DNA from: Thermoleophilia bacterium
GTDB taxonomy: Bacteria > Actinomycetota > Thermoleophilia > Solirubrobacterales > 70-9
Assembly: GCA_016650125.1 (NCBI GenBank)
Contig: JAENWT010000004.1
Location: 124,001-188,000 of the forward strand
Direction: 5' to 3'
Length of the DNA: 64,000 nt
Shown here: positions 9,583 to 17,078 of the stretch, piece by piece
How positions within the stretch are numbered: position 1 is the first letter of the stretch
Layout of the letters: each line of letters starts with the position of its first letter
Translations under genes and position numbers: made by a program
The notes under the pieces: model-generated
The model's database searches: none
Seen by the model: the letters and a program-made list of their open reading frames with translations, nothing else
What the model was told of the DNA's origin: nothing

Positions 9583-10341
9583 GTGGGACTTATCTACTCG
9601 ATCGCCAACCAGAAAGGCGGCGTCGGCAAGACGACCACCGCGGTCAACCTCGGGGCCGGCTTTGCCCGGCTGGGCAAGAAGGTGCTAGTCGTCGATTTGG
9701 ATCAGCAGTGCAACGCTACCGTCGCCCTCGGCGGAGACAAGCACGAGCGCCCGTCGAGCTACGACGTGCTTTCCGGCGAGAACACCCTTGAAGAAGCGGC
9801 GAAGCCGGCCGGGCCCGACAACCTCTGGCTGGTGCCGGCCAGCCGCGACCTGGCTGGTGCGGTAGTCGAGCTGCCACGTCTCGAAGAGCCCAATTACCGG
9901 CTCCGGGAGCAGCTGGGGAGCGTCGCCGACGATTTCGACATCGTCCTGATCGACTGCCCTCCCGCCCTCGGGCCGATCACAGTCAACGCCCTGGTCGCGT
10001 CCGACCGGGTGATCGTGCCGGTCCAGGCCGAGTACCTGGCACTTGAAGGACTGGTCGAGTTCCTCGACACACTCTCCACGGTCCGTCGCGAGATGAATCC
10101 GACGCTCGAGCTGGCCGGCGTCGTCGTGACCATGCACGACGAACGCACCCGCCTCGCCCAGGACGTCGAGCGTGAATTGCGCGACCACTTCTCCGAAACC
10201 GTTTTCCGCAACGTGATCCCCCGGACCGTCCGGGTCGCCGAGGCGCCCAGCTACGGCATACCGGTCACCGACTACGCGCCCACGTCACGTGGATCAAGTG
10301 CTTACCTGGCCCTCGCCGATGAAGTGATAGCCCGTGGCTGA
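9583..10341 (+). CDS. parA: Chromosome partitioning ATPase ParA (Soj)
   Basis: Walker-type ATPase that moves origin regions together with ParB. The 252-residue length fits chromosomal Soj without an N-terminal DNA-binding domain. The deviant Walker A KGGVGKTT begins at residue 11, Walker A' VVDLDQQCNAT follows near 37, and Walker B IVLIDCPPALG lies near 124. The start is GTG at 9583. The stop overlaps parB by eight bases. The parS site at 7052 is the likely DNA target of its partner. Confidence 0.97.
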   Translation: MGLIYSIANQKGGVGKTTTAVNLGAGFARLGKKVLVVDLDQQCNATVALGGDKHERPSSYDVLSGENTLEEAAKPAGPDNLWLVPASRDLAGAVVELPRLEEPNYRLREQLGSVADDFDIVLIDCPPALGPITVNALVASDRVIVPVQAEYLALEGLVEFLDTLSTVRREMNPTLELAGVVVTMHDERTRLAQDVERELRDHFSETVFRNVIPRTVRVAEAPSYGIPVTDYAPTSRGSSAYLALADEVIARG

Positions 10342-11182
10342 GCGGCGGGGAATGGGCCGCGGGCTGGGCGCGATCCTGCCGGAAGCGGCTTCCGGCCCGG
10401 ACATGCGGGAGCTGCCGATCGAAGTCATCAAGGCGAATCCGGGCCAGCCGCGCAGCCGTTTCAACGAAGATTCACTGAAGTCGCTGAGCGATTCGATCGA
10501 GGCCAGCGGGGTCGTCCAGCCGCTCCTGGTCCGCCCACTTAGTGACGGGAGTTACGAGATCATCGCCGGTGAGCGCCGCTGGCGGGCTGCCCGGATGGCC
10601 GGGGTCAGGAAGATCCCCGTGGTCATCCGGGATTCCGACGAAGCCGACCGGCTCGAGGTCGCCTTGATCGAGAACATGGTCCGCGAAGACCTGAACCCGG
10701 TGGAAGAGGCGAAGGCCTGCGCCGCCCTGGTCGAGGACCTGGGGCTCAGCAAAGAGGACCTGGGCAAGCGGGTCGGCCGCAGTCGCCCGCAGATCTCGAA
10801 CCTGATCCGCCTGCTCGACCTGCCAGATGAAGTGCTGGCCATGCTCGAGCAGGGTGAGTTGAGCGAAGGACACGGCCGGGCGCTGCTCCAGGTCAGCGAC
10901 CATTCCGCCCGCCGCCAGCTCGCGAAGCAGGCGCTGAAAGAGGGCTGGTCGGTCCGACAGACTGAAGCCCAGGCCCGGGCAGCCGGCGAGAGCAAGGCGA
11001 AGAAGACCAAACGGGCCAACCTGTCGGCCGAGGAACTCGACGCGATCAGCGACGTGTCGGACAAACTCGAAGCCAAGCTCAAGCACGAAGTGCGCATCAA
11101 ACCAAGAGGCAACGGACTGTCGGTGGAGATCCAGCTTGAGTCGTTAGAGCAGGCTCTGGATCTGGCGAAGCGTCTGAAGTAG
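10334..11182 (+). CDS. parB: Chromosome partitioning protein ParB (Spo0J)
   Basis: CTP-dependent clamp that binds parS and spreads. The 282-residue protein starts with GTG and shows the N-terminal GRGLGAILP, the CTP-binding GERRWRAARMAG at residues 79-90, the helix-turn-helix LSKEDLGKRVGRSRPQISN near 137, and a C-terminal dimerisation segment. An Ala/Lys-rich linker (AAGESKAKKTKRANLS) precedes the last domain. It is translationally coupled to parA. Confidence 0.97.
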   Translation: MAERRGMGRGLGAILPEAASGPDMRELPIEVIKANPGQPRSRFNEDSLKSLSDSIEASGVVQPLLVRPLSDGSYEIIAGERRWRAARMAGVRKIPVVIRDSDEADRLEVALIENMVREDLNPVEEAKACAALVEDLGLSKEDLGKRVGRSRPQISNLIRLLDLPDEVLAMLEQGELSEGHGRALLQVSDHSARRQLAKQALKEGWSVRQTEAQARAAGESKAKKTKRANLSAEELDAISDVSDKLEAKLKHEVRIKPRGNGLSVEIQLESLEQALDLAKRLK

Positions 11183-11204
11183 CCGGGGGTTGCGGTTCCC
11201 CCTA

Positions 11205-11278
11205 TGGGCGATCGTGGATTCGAACCACGGACCTCGTCCTTATCAGAGACGCGCTCTAACCAACTGAGCTAATCGCCC
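11205..11278 (-). tRNA. tRNA-Ile (anticodon GAT)
   Basis: On the minus strand a full cloverleaf is readable: acceptor GGGCGAT/ATCGCCC, D arm GCTC/GAGC, anticodon stem CGTCT/GGACG with loop CTGATAA giving GAT, and T arm CGTGG-TTCGAAT-CCACG. The discriminator is A and no CCA is encoded. It is not next to rRNA genes in this window. Confidence 0.96.
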
Positions 11279-11334
11279 GCATGACGCCCGCGGATTCTAA
11301 GGGTTAGGGACATCGGTCGGCTTGGTCGTTACCC

Positions 11335-11360
11335 CGGGCTGCCGGTAAGCAACCGGCCCG
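11335..11360. repeat. Hairpin upstream of the DUF151 gene
   Basis: CGGGC, then CCGGT (11342-11346), loop AAGCA and ACCGG-CCCG (11352-11360) pair with a small bulge. It lies between the tRNA-Ile and the promoter at 11396. There is no T-run, so its role as terminator or regulatory structure is open. Confidence 0.35.
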
Positions 11361-11395
11361 CGCCTCCCGTCAGCAGGGCGATCCCCCGGCCTACC

Positions 11396-11401
11396 TATAA
11401 T
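11396..11401 (+). promoter_or_regulatory. -10 hexamer of leaderless DUF151 gene
   Basis: A perfect TATAAT ends eight bases before the ATG at 11410, which places the transcription start at or next to the start codon. No Shine-Dalgarno and no clear -35 are present. Confidence 0.6.
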
Positions 11402-11409
11402 CGGGGTCC

Positions 11410-11898
11410 ATGCGTGAGATGCAGATCTACGGGGTCTCTTTTGACATGGTCGGCAAGCAGCCGATCGTCTTGCTGAAGACGGTTGACGACAACCGTTTCC
11501 TGCCGATCTGGATCGGCCATCCCGAGGCTGCCGCCATCCTGATGAAGCTCCAGGGAGCGGACACGCCGCGACCGATGACCCACGACCTGATAGTCGACAT
11601 CCTCGACCAGGTCGAGACCAAGTGCGAGCGCATCTCGATCACCGAACTTCGGGACAACACCTTCTACGCGACGATCACGCTCTCGGTCGCCGGCACCGAG
11701 GTCGAAATCGACTCACGGCCCTCCGACGCGCTGGCCCTGGCGGTGCGGGTGACCGCTCCGATCTTCGTCGCCGAAGAGGTCATCGACGAATCCTCGATCG
11801 AATTCGAGCAGGGTGTCGAGGACAACGAGCAAGTGGTCGAGAAGTTCAAGGACTTTCTCGACGATGTTTCCCCTGAAGATTTCTTGCAGGGTTCCTGA
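11410..11898 (+). CDS. DUF151 / bifunctional nuclease family protein
   Basis: Member of the BFN/DUF151 family, some of whose members have DNase and RNase activity. The 162-residue protein has the family hallmarks: an N-terminal strand segment, LPIWIGHPEAAAI near residue 31 and SRPSDALALAVR near 100. It ends in an acidic tail. The message looks leaderless (TATAAT at 11396-11401). It stands alone between a tRNA and the convergent TetR gene. Its physiological role cannot be read from the sequence. Confidence 0.88.
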   Translation: MREMQIYGVSFDMVGKQPIVLLKTVDDNRFLPIWIGHPEAAAILMKLQGADTPRPMTHDLIVDILDQVETKCERISITELRDNTFYATITLSVAGTEVEIDSRPSDALALAVRVTAPIFVAEEVIDESSIEFEQGVEDNEQVVEKFKDFLDDVSPEDFLQGS

Positions 11899-11899
11899 C

Positions 11900-12493
11900 T
11901 CAGCGCGAGCCATTCAATGATTTGAGCACCAGGTCGACGTGCACATCGGCGATCTCGCTCAGGCTCATGGAACCCGCGGGGTCAAACCAGATCGCGACGC
12001 CGGTGCATTGAAGTAGTACCGCCAGGGTCGCGATCTTTGGATCGCGACAGTCGAGCGTGCCCTGCTCCATCCCGTCGCGGATCAGCTGGTAGAACATCTG
12101 CTCATAGTTGTCTCGAGTGGTGAGGATCTGTAGACGGTCCGTACCCGTCAAGGCGCGCACCTCCGTATCGGTCACAAACGCCGCCCGTCGATGAAGCCCG
12201 TGATAGATGACGTGGGCGCGTACGGCGGCAGCGAGGCGATCGCTGGCCGAGACCTTCTCGTCGACGGCGGAAACGACTTCGCGCGTAAGGCCACCCAGAA
12301 ACTTCTGCATGATCGAGACGAGCAGGGCCTCTTTGTTGGGGTACCAGTGGTAAAGCGTCCCGGCCTGAATGTCGGCGATCCCGGCCAGCTTCCGCATTGA
12401 GGTCGCGTGATAGCCGAAATCAGCGAACAAATCCAGGGCGGCGCCCTCGATGCGTTCCACGGTTGGAGCCCGCGTTTCGAGGTCCTCGCTCAC
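11900..12493 (-). CDS. TetR-family transcriptional regulator
   Basis: Helical one-domain DNA-binding repressor of 197 residues. The N-terminal helix-turn-helix is typical: [21 protein letters not shown], then [22 protein letters not shown] near residues 38-60. The C-terminal ligand domain is unremarkable. It starts with GTG at 12493, overlapping the kal stop by four bases, so kal and this gene form one unit divergent from the importer operon. It is the obvious candidate regulator of both. The ligand may be the imported substrate or a CoA intermediate; that is inference. Confidence 0.92.
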   Translation of the reverse strand: MSEDLETRAPTVERIEGAALDLFADFGYHATSMRKLAGIADIQAGTLYHWYPNKEALLVSIMQKFLGGLTREVVSAVDEKVSASDRLAAAVRAHVIYHGLHRRAAFVTDTEVRALTGTDRLQILTTRDNYEQMFYQLIRDGMEQGTLDCRDPKIATLAVLLQCTGVAIWFDPAGSMSLSEIADVHVDLVLKSLNGSR

Positions 12494-12912
12494 GTGTTGC
12501 CGCCCGCGCCTTCCGGGACGCGGTTCCGCTGCCGGTTGGTCGGAGTCACCGTCGTGCCGAAGGCCTTGGCCACCAGCACCGGCTTGTCAAGAACCTCGGC
12601 AGCCGTTTCGCCGGCATCCGGCGAGGGCGCGATCACCTTGTGAGCGTGAAAGACCATGCGTCGGGAGGAACGCCCTGCCCCGATGATCTCGCCACGCGCC
12701 TCTACGAAGTCGCCCGCGAAAACGGGCGCAGTGAACTCGACTGACTCGTAGGCACGAAATAACCCCTCGTCGCCATCGCAACGGATCGAAAGTTCTGTGG
12801 CGAGGTCCCCGAACAGCTCAAGAATGCGGGCTCCGTCCACGAGCCCACCCGCGTAGTGGCTGTCGTGCGAACCCATACGCACGCGAAGAAGTGCGGTGAG
12901 TCTAGTTGGCAT
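12490..12912 (-). CDS. kal: 3-aminobutyryl-CoA ammonia-lyase (Kal-like)
   Basis: Hotdog-fold enzyme that removes ammonia from 3-aminobutyryl-CoA to give crotonyl-CoA, the step after Kce in lysine fermentation. The core matches Kal closely from memory: [38 protein letters not shown] and [19 protein letters not shown] chose ATG at 12912 (140 residues) because the family begins just before the hotdog core; the frame is open further upstream to 13020. The C-terminal 20 residues are Arg/Gly-rich and extra. It is co-transcribed with a TetR gene and divergent from the operon holding kdd and kce. Confidence 0.85.
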   Translation of the reverse strand: MPTRLTALLRVRMGSHDSHYAGGLVDGARILELFGDLATELSIRCDGDEGLFRAYESVEFTAPVFAGDFVEARGEIIGAGRSSRRMVFHAHKVIAPSPDAGETAAEVLDKPVLVAKAFGTTVTPTNRQRNRVPEGAGGNT

Positions 12913-13009
12913 TTCGGGGGCGGAGGTATCCACTTGGGAACATACTAACGGGCGTCTGACTAAAAGTGAAACATCAAACACCCGTTCAGGGAATTGTCTC
13001 AAGATTTGC

Positions 13010-13061
13010 TTGACAATCACAGAAGTATCGATATATGGTCATCGTCAGTTGAACGTACGTT
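13010..13061 (+). promoter_or_regulatory. Promoter and operator-like palindrome of the catabolic operon
   Basis: A perfect -35 TTGACA (13010-13015) is followed after 16 bases by TATATG (13032-13037), predicting a start near 13044 and a leader of about 58 nt. The perfect palindrome AACGTACGTT (13052-13061) lies just after the predicted start, a position suited to repression, possibly by the TetR protein encoded at 11900-12493. Confidence 0.6.
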
Positions 13062-13101
13062 TGGAAATTCGTCCGCATTATGAGGAGAGGTGAGTTCGAT
13101 C

Positions 13102-14280
13102 GTGAAGCACCGAGACAGTTCGAACAATGAGAGCCGAAACCAGCCGAGGCAAAATCCCGGCCCTTTTAACTGGGAGCGCCCGCAGTACAGCCGCAGACGC
13201 GCCCTCCAACTCGGAGGAGCTGGAGCAGCCGCCGTATTTCTGGCAGCCTGCGGATCCACCAACGTGGGAAGTAGCGGCGGCGGCAACGCCGCTGCCAGCG
13301 ACAGCATTCTCTGGGCGACCAACGAGGCATACGCGCGGCCGCCGATGATCGATCCATTCACCCAGGAGTCGGGGATCAAGGTCGAGCTCGAACTCTTTTC
13401 CGACGTGACCGAGATCGCTTCGAAGCTGAAGACGGGCGGAACCGGAATCAGTGGCTTCGTCGACGGCTCCTACCACGCGGTAGATTCCTACGACGCCGGC
13501 GTCCTTCAGCCAATCGACCTCGCAAACGTTCCCAATTACGAAAAGTATGTCCTGCCGACCTTCCGAAACGCAAAGGCCCATCAGTTCGATGGCAAGGTGT
13601 ACGGCATCCCGATGGATTGGGGTACCGACTCGGTCGCCTACAACGGCGACTCGATCGGCTCCGGAATTGACGACCTCGCGGCGCTCTGGGACCCCCAGTT
13701 CAAGGGCCAGATAGCAATGCCGGCGGGGCTTCTCGAGATGGTCATCGTCGGCGGTATCTACGCCGGCGTCGACGATCCATTCGATATGAGTGACGACGAA
13801 CTGGCCAAGGTCCGGGAGCTACTGATCGAACAGAAGCCACTTGTGCGCACCTACTGGAAGGAAATCGGAGAGCTGACCAGCCTCTTCGCTTCCGGTGAGG
13901 TTCAGATCGCATGGGCGTGGGCACCGGTCCTGGAACTTCGTGAAAAAGCGGACATCGACATGGTCTGGGTGGTTCCGAAGCAAGGCCAGCTGGGCTGGTA
14001 CGACGCGAACTTCGTCACCTCGGAGGCAACTCCCGAGCAGAAGAAGGCGTTTGAGCAATTCGCCAACTACGTCATCGGAGATACCTACGGGGTAAAGCTG
14101 GCTGAAGAAGTCGCGTACCGGACGACTTCCCAGGCCGCGATCGACAACATCCCCAAGGCGACCCAGAAAGAGCTCGACCTGACCGATCCGGACGCCTTCC
14201 TCAACAACGTTAACTATTGGATTGCCCCGAAGCGGCCGAAGGCCTATGAGGCCGTCCAGAACGACGTACTGAACGCGTAG
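13102..14280 (+). CDS. Substrate-binding lipoprotein of Pot-type ABC importer
   Basis: Extracellular binding protein of the spermidine/putrescine type. The N-terminus has an SRRRALQLGG twin-arginine-like motif followed by a hydrophobic stretch and lipobox LAAC with Cys at residue 50, so it is probably a membrane-anchored lipoprotein. The mature part has the family pattern, with GKVYGIPMDWGTDSVAYN and AWAWAPVLELRE. I chose GTG at 13102 because GAGGTGA lies eight bases upstream; GTG at 13090 is the alternative. It is the first gene of a ten-gene operon. The ligand is unknown; the operon points to an amine or amino-acid derivative. Confidence 0.9.
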   Translation: MKHRDSSNNESRNQPRQNPGPFNWERPQYSRRRALQLGGAGAAAVFLAACGSTNVGSSGGGNAAASDSILWATNEAYARPPMIDPFTQESGIKVELELFSDVTEIASKLKTGGTGISGFVDGSYHAVDSYDAGVLQPIDLANVPNYEKYVLPTFRNAKAHQFDGKVYGIPMDWGTDSVAYNGDSIGSGIDDLAALWDPQFKGQIAMPAGLLEMVIVGGIYAGVDDPFDMSDDELAKVRELLIEQKPLVRTYWKEIGELTSLFASGEVQIAWAWAPVLELREKADIDMVWVVPKQGQLGWYDANFVTSEATPEQKKAFEQFANYVIGDTYGVKLAEEVAYRTTSQAAIDNIPKATQKELDLTDPDAFLNNVNYWIAPKRPKAYEAVQNDVLNA

Positions 14281-14324
14281 TCGACGCCATCGATACAACG
14301 AGCGGCAAGCGGGGCGGGTCGGGA

Positions 14325-15197
14325 CTGAGATTCAGTTATTCGGCCCTGCTCGCCCCGTGGACGGCGTGGCTGCTCGTCTTCTTTGCGGTTCCCCTGGGAT
14401 TCGTCTTCGTCGTTTCGTTTTGGCAGATGGACGGCCAGAATCTGCAACAGACATTCACCCTCTCCAACTACAGTGAAGTCCTCTCCAACGGACCTCAGGT
14501 TGCACTGCTGATACGAACCTGTCTCACGGCGGTCGTGGTCGTCGCGATAGTCATTTTGATCTGTTACCCGATCGCCTACTACCTGGTTTTCCGGATGCGG
14601 TCGGCCACCCGGGTAGCGACCACACTGACCCTGGTTGCCCTCCCGTTCCTGGTCGGTCCGCTGATCCGGGCGATCGCCTGGAAGGGGATTCTCGGACTGC
14701 AGGGGGTGGTCAACGGCCTGCTCGAAACCGTGGGGATCATCGACGACCCGATCCAGTGGCTCCTCTATTCCCGCTTCTCGGTCGTCCTGGCACTCGTCTA
14801 CAACACCTATCCGTTCATGCTCTTCGCTCTGGTCCTCACCCTCGAGACCGTTGACAAGCGCCTGGTCGCCGCCGCGAGAGACCTCGGCTCCGGCGCGATG
14901 ACGGCGTTCCGGGAGGTCGTCCTGCCTTTGTCGATCCCGGGTCTTCTGGTCGGTTCCCTGCTCACCTTCGTTCCGGCGGTCAGCGCCTCGATCGAGCCCG
15001 AATTGCTGGGGGGACCAGAGTCACGGTTCTCGGCCAACGCGATCACGGACAAGTTCCTGGTGGCCGTCGACTGGCCGCTCGGAGCCGCGCTGACGGTCTG
15101 CTTCACCACCCTCGCCGTGATTACGTGCCTGTTGCTCTCGGTGGTGCTGGTGCTAATTCTGCGGGGCCGGACCATGTTCAGGGGGCGCACCTCATGA
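14325..15197 (+). CDS. ABC importer permease, PotB-like (start uncertain)
   Basis: First membrane subunit of the importer, with about six hydrophobic helices and the EAA loop AARDLGSGAMTAFREVVLP near the usual place. The first ATG in frame (14427) would remove transmembrane helix 1, which is clearly encoded just upstream (APWTAWLLVFFAVPLGFVFV). The frame is open back to 14250, but no ATG, GTG or TTG occurs there. A CTG at 14325 or an ATC at 14289 are the only plausible initiators, or the sequence contains an error. Coordinates use the CTG. It begins right after the binding-protein gene and its stop overlaps the next permease. Confidence 0.85.
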   Translation: MRFSYSALLAPWTAWLLVFFAVPLGFVFVVSFWQMDGQNLQQTFTLSNYSEVLSNGPQVALLIRTCLTAVVVVAIVILICYPIAYYLVFRMRSATRVATTLTLVALPFLVGPLIRAIAWKGILGLQGVVNGLLETVGIIDDPIQWLLYSRFSVVLALVYNTYPFMLFALVLTLETVDKRLVAAARDLGSGAMTAFREVVLPLSIPGLLVGSLLTFVPAVSASIEPELLGGPESRFSANAITDKFLVAVDWPLGAALTVCFTTLAVITCLLLSVVLVLILRGRTMFRGRTS

Positions 15198-16012
15198 TGC
15201 CGAGGCAGCGGGGAGAACGTATCGGTGACGGGATCCTGCAAACTATGGTCGGGTTCGCCCTGGTCTTCTCGCTGGGACCGCTGCTGGTCCTGGCGGTATT
15301 CAGCTTCAACGACTTTCCCTACTACTCGCTTCCGCTCAAGGGTTTCACAACGCAGTGGTATAGCGAACTGTTTGCGAATGAACAGATCGGGGATGGTCTC
15401 GGGACGAGTCTCATTATCGGCGGGCTGGTCTCTGTCCTGGCCACCGTCCTCGGCACGGTCTTCGCACTCGGTGGGGCAAGGGTCCAGTCCCGGCGGGGCA
15501 AGGTCCTTTTCGGTCTCGGACTCATACCCCTGGTGACCCCGGCCCTGGTTCTCGGCATCGGGTCGCAGATCGTCTTCGTCCAGGCAGGTATCCCGCTCTC
15601 CAAGCTCACGGTGACGATCGCCCAGGCGACGGCGTTCACGCCCTTTGTCGTGTTGATGGTCACTGCCCGGTTGACCAATTTCCAGTGGAACCTTCTCCAC
15701 GCGGCGAGGGACCTCGGGGCCGGCCCGGGGCAGGCCTTCAGGGCAGCGGTCCTCCCGGCGGTACGGCCGGGCATCGTGTCCGGGTTCCTCATCGTCTTCC
15801 TGATGTCTTTCAGCGACTTCATCATCGGTTTCTTTACCGGGCGTGGCTTCTACACCTTGCCATCGCTCCTCTATTCGATGCAGCGGGTGGGAATCTCCCC
15901 GATGCTTCTCGCGTACGCGACCGTGATCGTCCTGGTTGCCCTGGCGGTTGCCCTGACGCTGCGCAGCGTGTTCATATCCATTGCCCAACGTCGTGGAGGC
16001 CCCGTTGTCTGA
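15194..16012 (+). CDS. ABC importer permease, PotC-like
   Basis: Second membrane subunit of the Pot-type importer, 272 residues from ATG at 15194, which overlaps the previous stop (ATGA). About six transmembrane helices are visible, starting with GFALVFSLGPLLVLAVFSF. The ATPase-contact EAA loop reads LLHAARDLGAGPGQAFRAA near residue 168. A conserved FNDFPYYSLPLKGFTTQWY segment after helix 1 is typical of PotC. An upstream start at 15125 would lie within the other permease gene and lacks support. Confidence 0.93.
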   Translation: MMPRQRGERIGDGILQTMVGFALVFSLGPLLVLAVFSFNDFPYYSLPLKGFTTQWYSELFANEQIGDGLGTSLIIGGLVSVLATVLGTVFALGGARVQSRRGKVLFGLGLIPLVTPALVLGIGSQIVFVQAGIPLSKLTVTIAQATAFTPFVVLMVTARLTNFQWNLLHAARDLGAGPGQAFRAAVLPAVRPGIVSGFLIVFLMSFSDFIIGFFTGRGFYTLPSLLYSMQRVGISPMLLAYATVIVLVALAVALTLRSVFISIAQRRGGPVV

Positions 16013-17078
16013 GTCCGAACTTGAATTCCGAGACGTGTCGATCAGCTTCGGGGATTCCCTGGCCGCCGACGGGATCAGTTTCGAAGTCGAGCCGGGGGAG
16101 TTCCTCGCGGTCCTCGGCCCCTCCGGTTCCGGCAAGTCGACTTTGCTCAAGATGATCGGAGGCCAGCTCACGCCGGATTCCGGCGAGATCCTGATCGGCG
16201 GAGAGTCGATCGTCGGCTCCCCACCAAACCAGATCGACTGTGCGACCGTCTTCCAGGACTACGCCCTCTTCCCGCACATGTCGGTGGTGCAGAACGTCGA
16301 GTTCGGCCTGCGGATGAGAAAGTGGGATCGCGCGAAACGCCAGTCGCGAGCCCTGGAAGTTCTCCGTTTGGTCGACATGGAAGATTTTGCGTCCCGTAAG
16401 GTGATGACTCTTTCCGGCGGGGAGAGTCAGCGGGTCGCCACCGCCAGGGCCTTGGCGATCCGGCCCCGAATCCTGCTCATGGACGAACCCCTGAGTGCCC
16501 TCGATCGGCTGATCCGCCTTCGGGTCCAGCATGAGGTCTCGGCCCTGCTCCATGACCTCGATGTGACCACTGTCTACGTGACCCACGACCAGCGCGAAGC
16601 GCTGACCATGGCCGACCGGGTGGCGGTGCTCCAGGGCGGGCGGCTCGAACAGGTCGCCGCACCCCTGGATCTCATACGCTCGCCGGCCACCCGCTTTGTC
16701 GCGGAGTTCCTCGGGGGAAGCGGGAACTTCATACGGGGCGAGGTTGCCGATCGTCCCGGGTCCGATGGCTACCTGCCGGTGAAGACCGCGCTTGACACCC
16801 TGATGGTTCGATCGCCTTCGTCAAAACCAGCGGTCGGAGACCCGGTTTCGGTTCACATCCGGCCGGAGGACCTCCTGATCGAGCCCGGAGCCGGACCCTT
16901 CAATGTCCAGAGCGTCACCTACACCGGCGAATTGGCCGAAATCACAGTGGAGACTCCCGGCGAGGGACTCCTGATCGCAAAGCAACTCGGCGTTTCCACA
17001 TTGAAGCCCGGTGACCGACTCAGTCTGAGTTCGGCCCCGGGTAATGCGGTCGTCGTACCAGACGAGGAGATCAAATGA
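16005..17078 (+). CDS. ABC importer ATPase, PotA-like
   Basis: ATP-binding subunit that powers the importer. Walker A GPSGSGKST is at residues 38-46, the signature LSGGESQR near 136, Walker B ILLMDEPLSALDR near 155 and the switch His in VTHDQREAL. A C-terminal TOBE-like domain (VSVHIRPEDLLI) follows. I chose TTG at 16005 because GGAGG lies five bases before it; an in-frame TTG at 15981 is an alternative. It overlaps the permease stop and its own stop overlaps hyuA. Confidence 0.93.
   Translation: MSESELEFRDVSISFGDSLAADGISFEVEPGEFLAVLGPSGSGKSTLLKMIGGQLTPDSGEILIGGESIVGSPPNQIDCATVFQDYALFPHMSVVQNVEFGLRMRKWDRAKRQSRALEVLRLVDMEDFASRKVMTLSGGESQRVATARALAIRPRILLMDEPLSALDRLIRLRVQHEVSALLHDLDVTTVYVTHDQREALTMADRVAVLQGGRLEQVAAPLDLIRSPATRFVAEFLGGSGNFIRGEVADRPGSDGYLPVKTALDTLMVRSPSSKPAVGDPVSVHIRPEDLLIEPGAGPFNVQSVTYTGELAEITVETPGEGLLIAKQLGVSTLKPGDRLSLSSAPGNAVVVPDEEIK

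Noticed and set aside
14807-16171. 454-codon minus-strand frame across the importer permeases
   Set aside because: It is antisense to two clear membrane proteins and to the ATPase start; composition is Arg/Glu/Asp/Gly-rich as in shadow frames.
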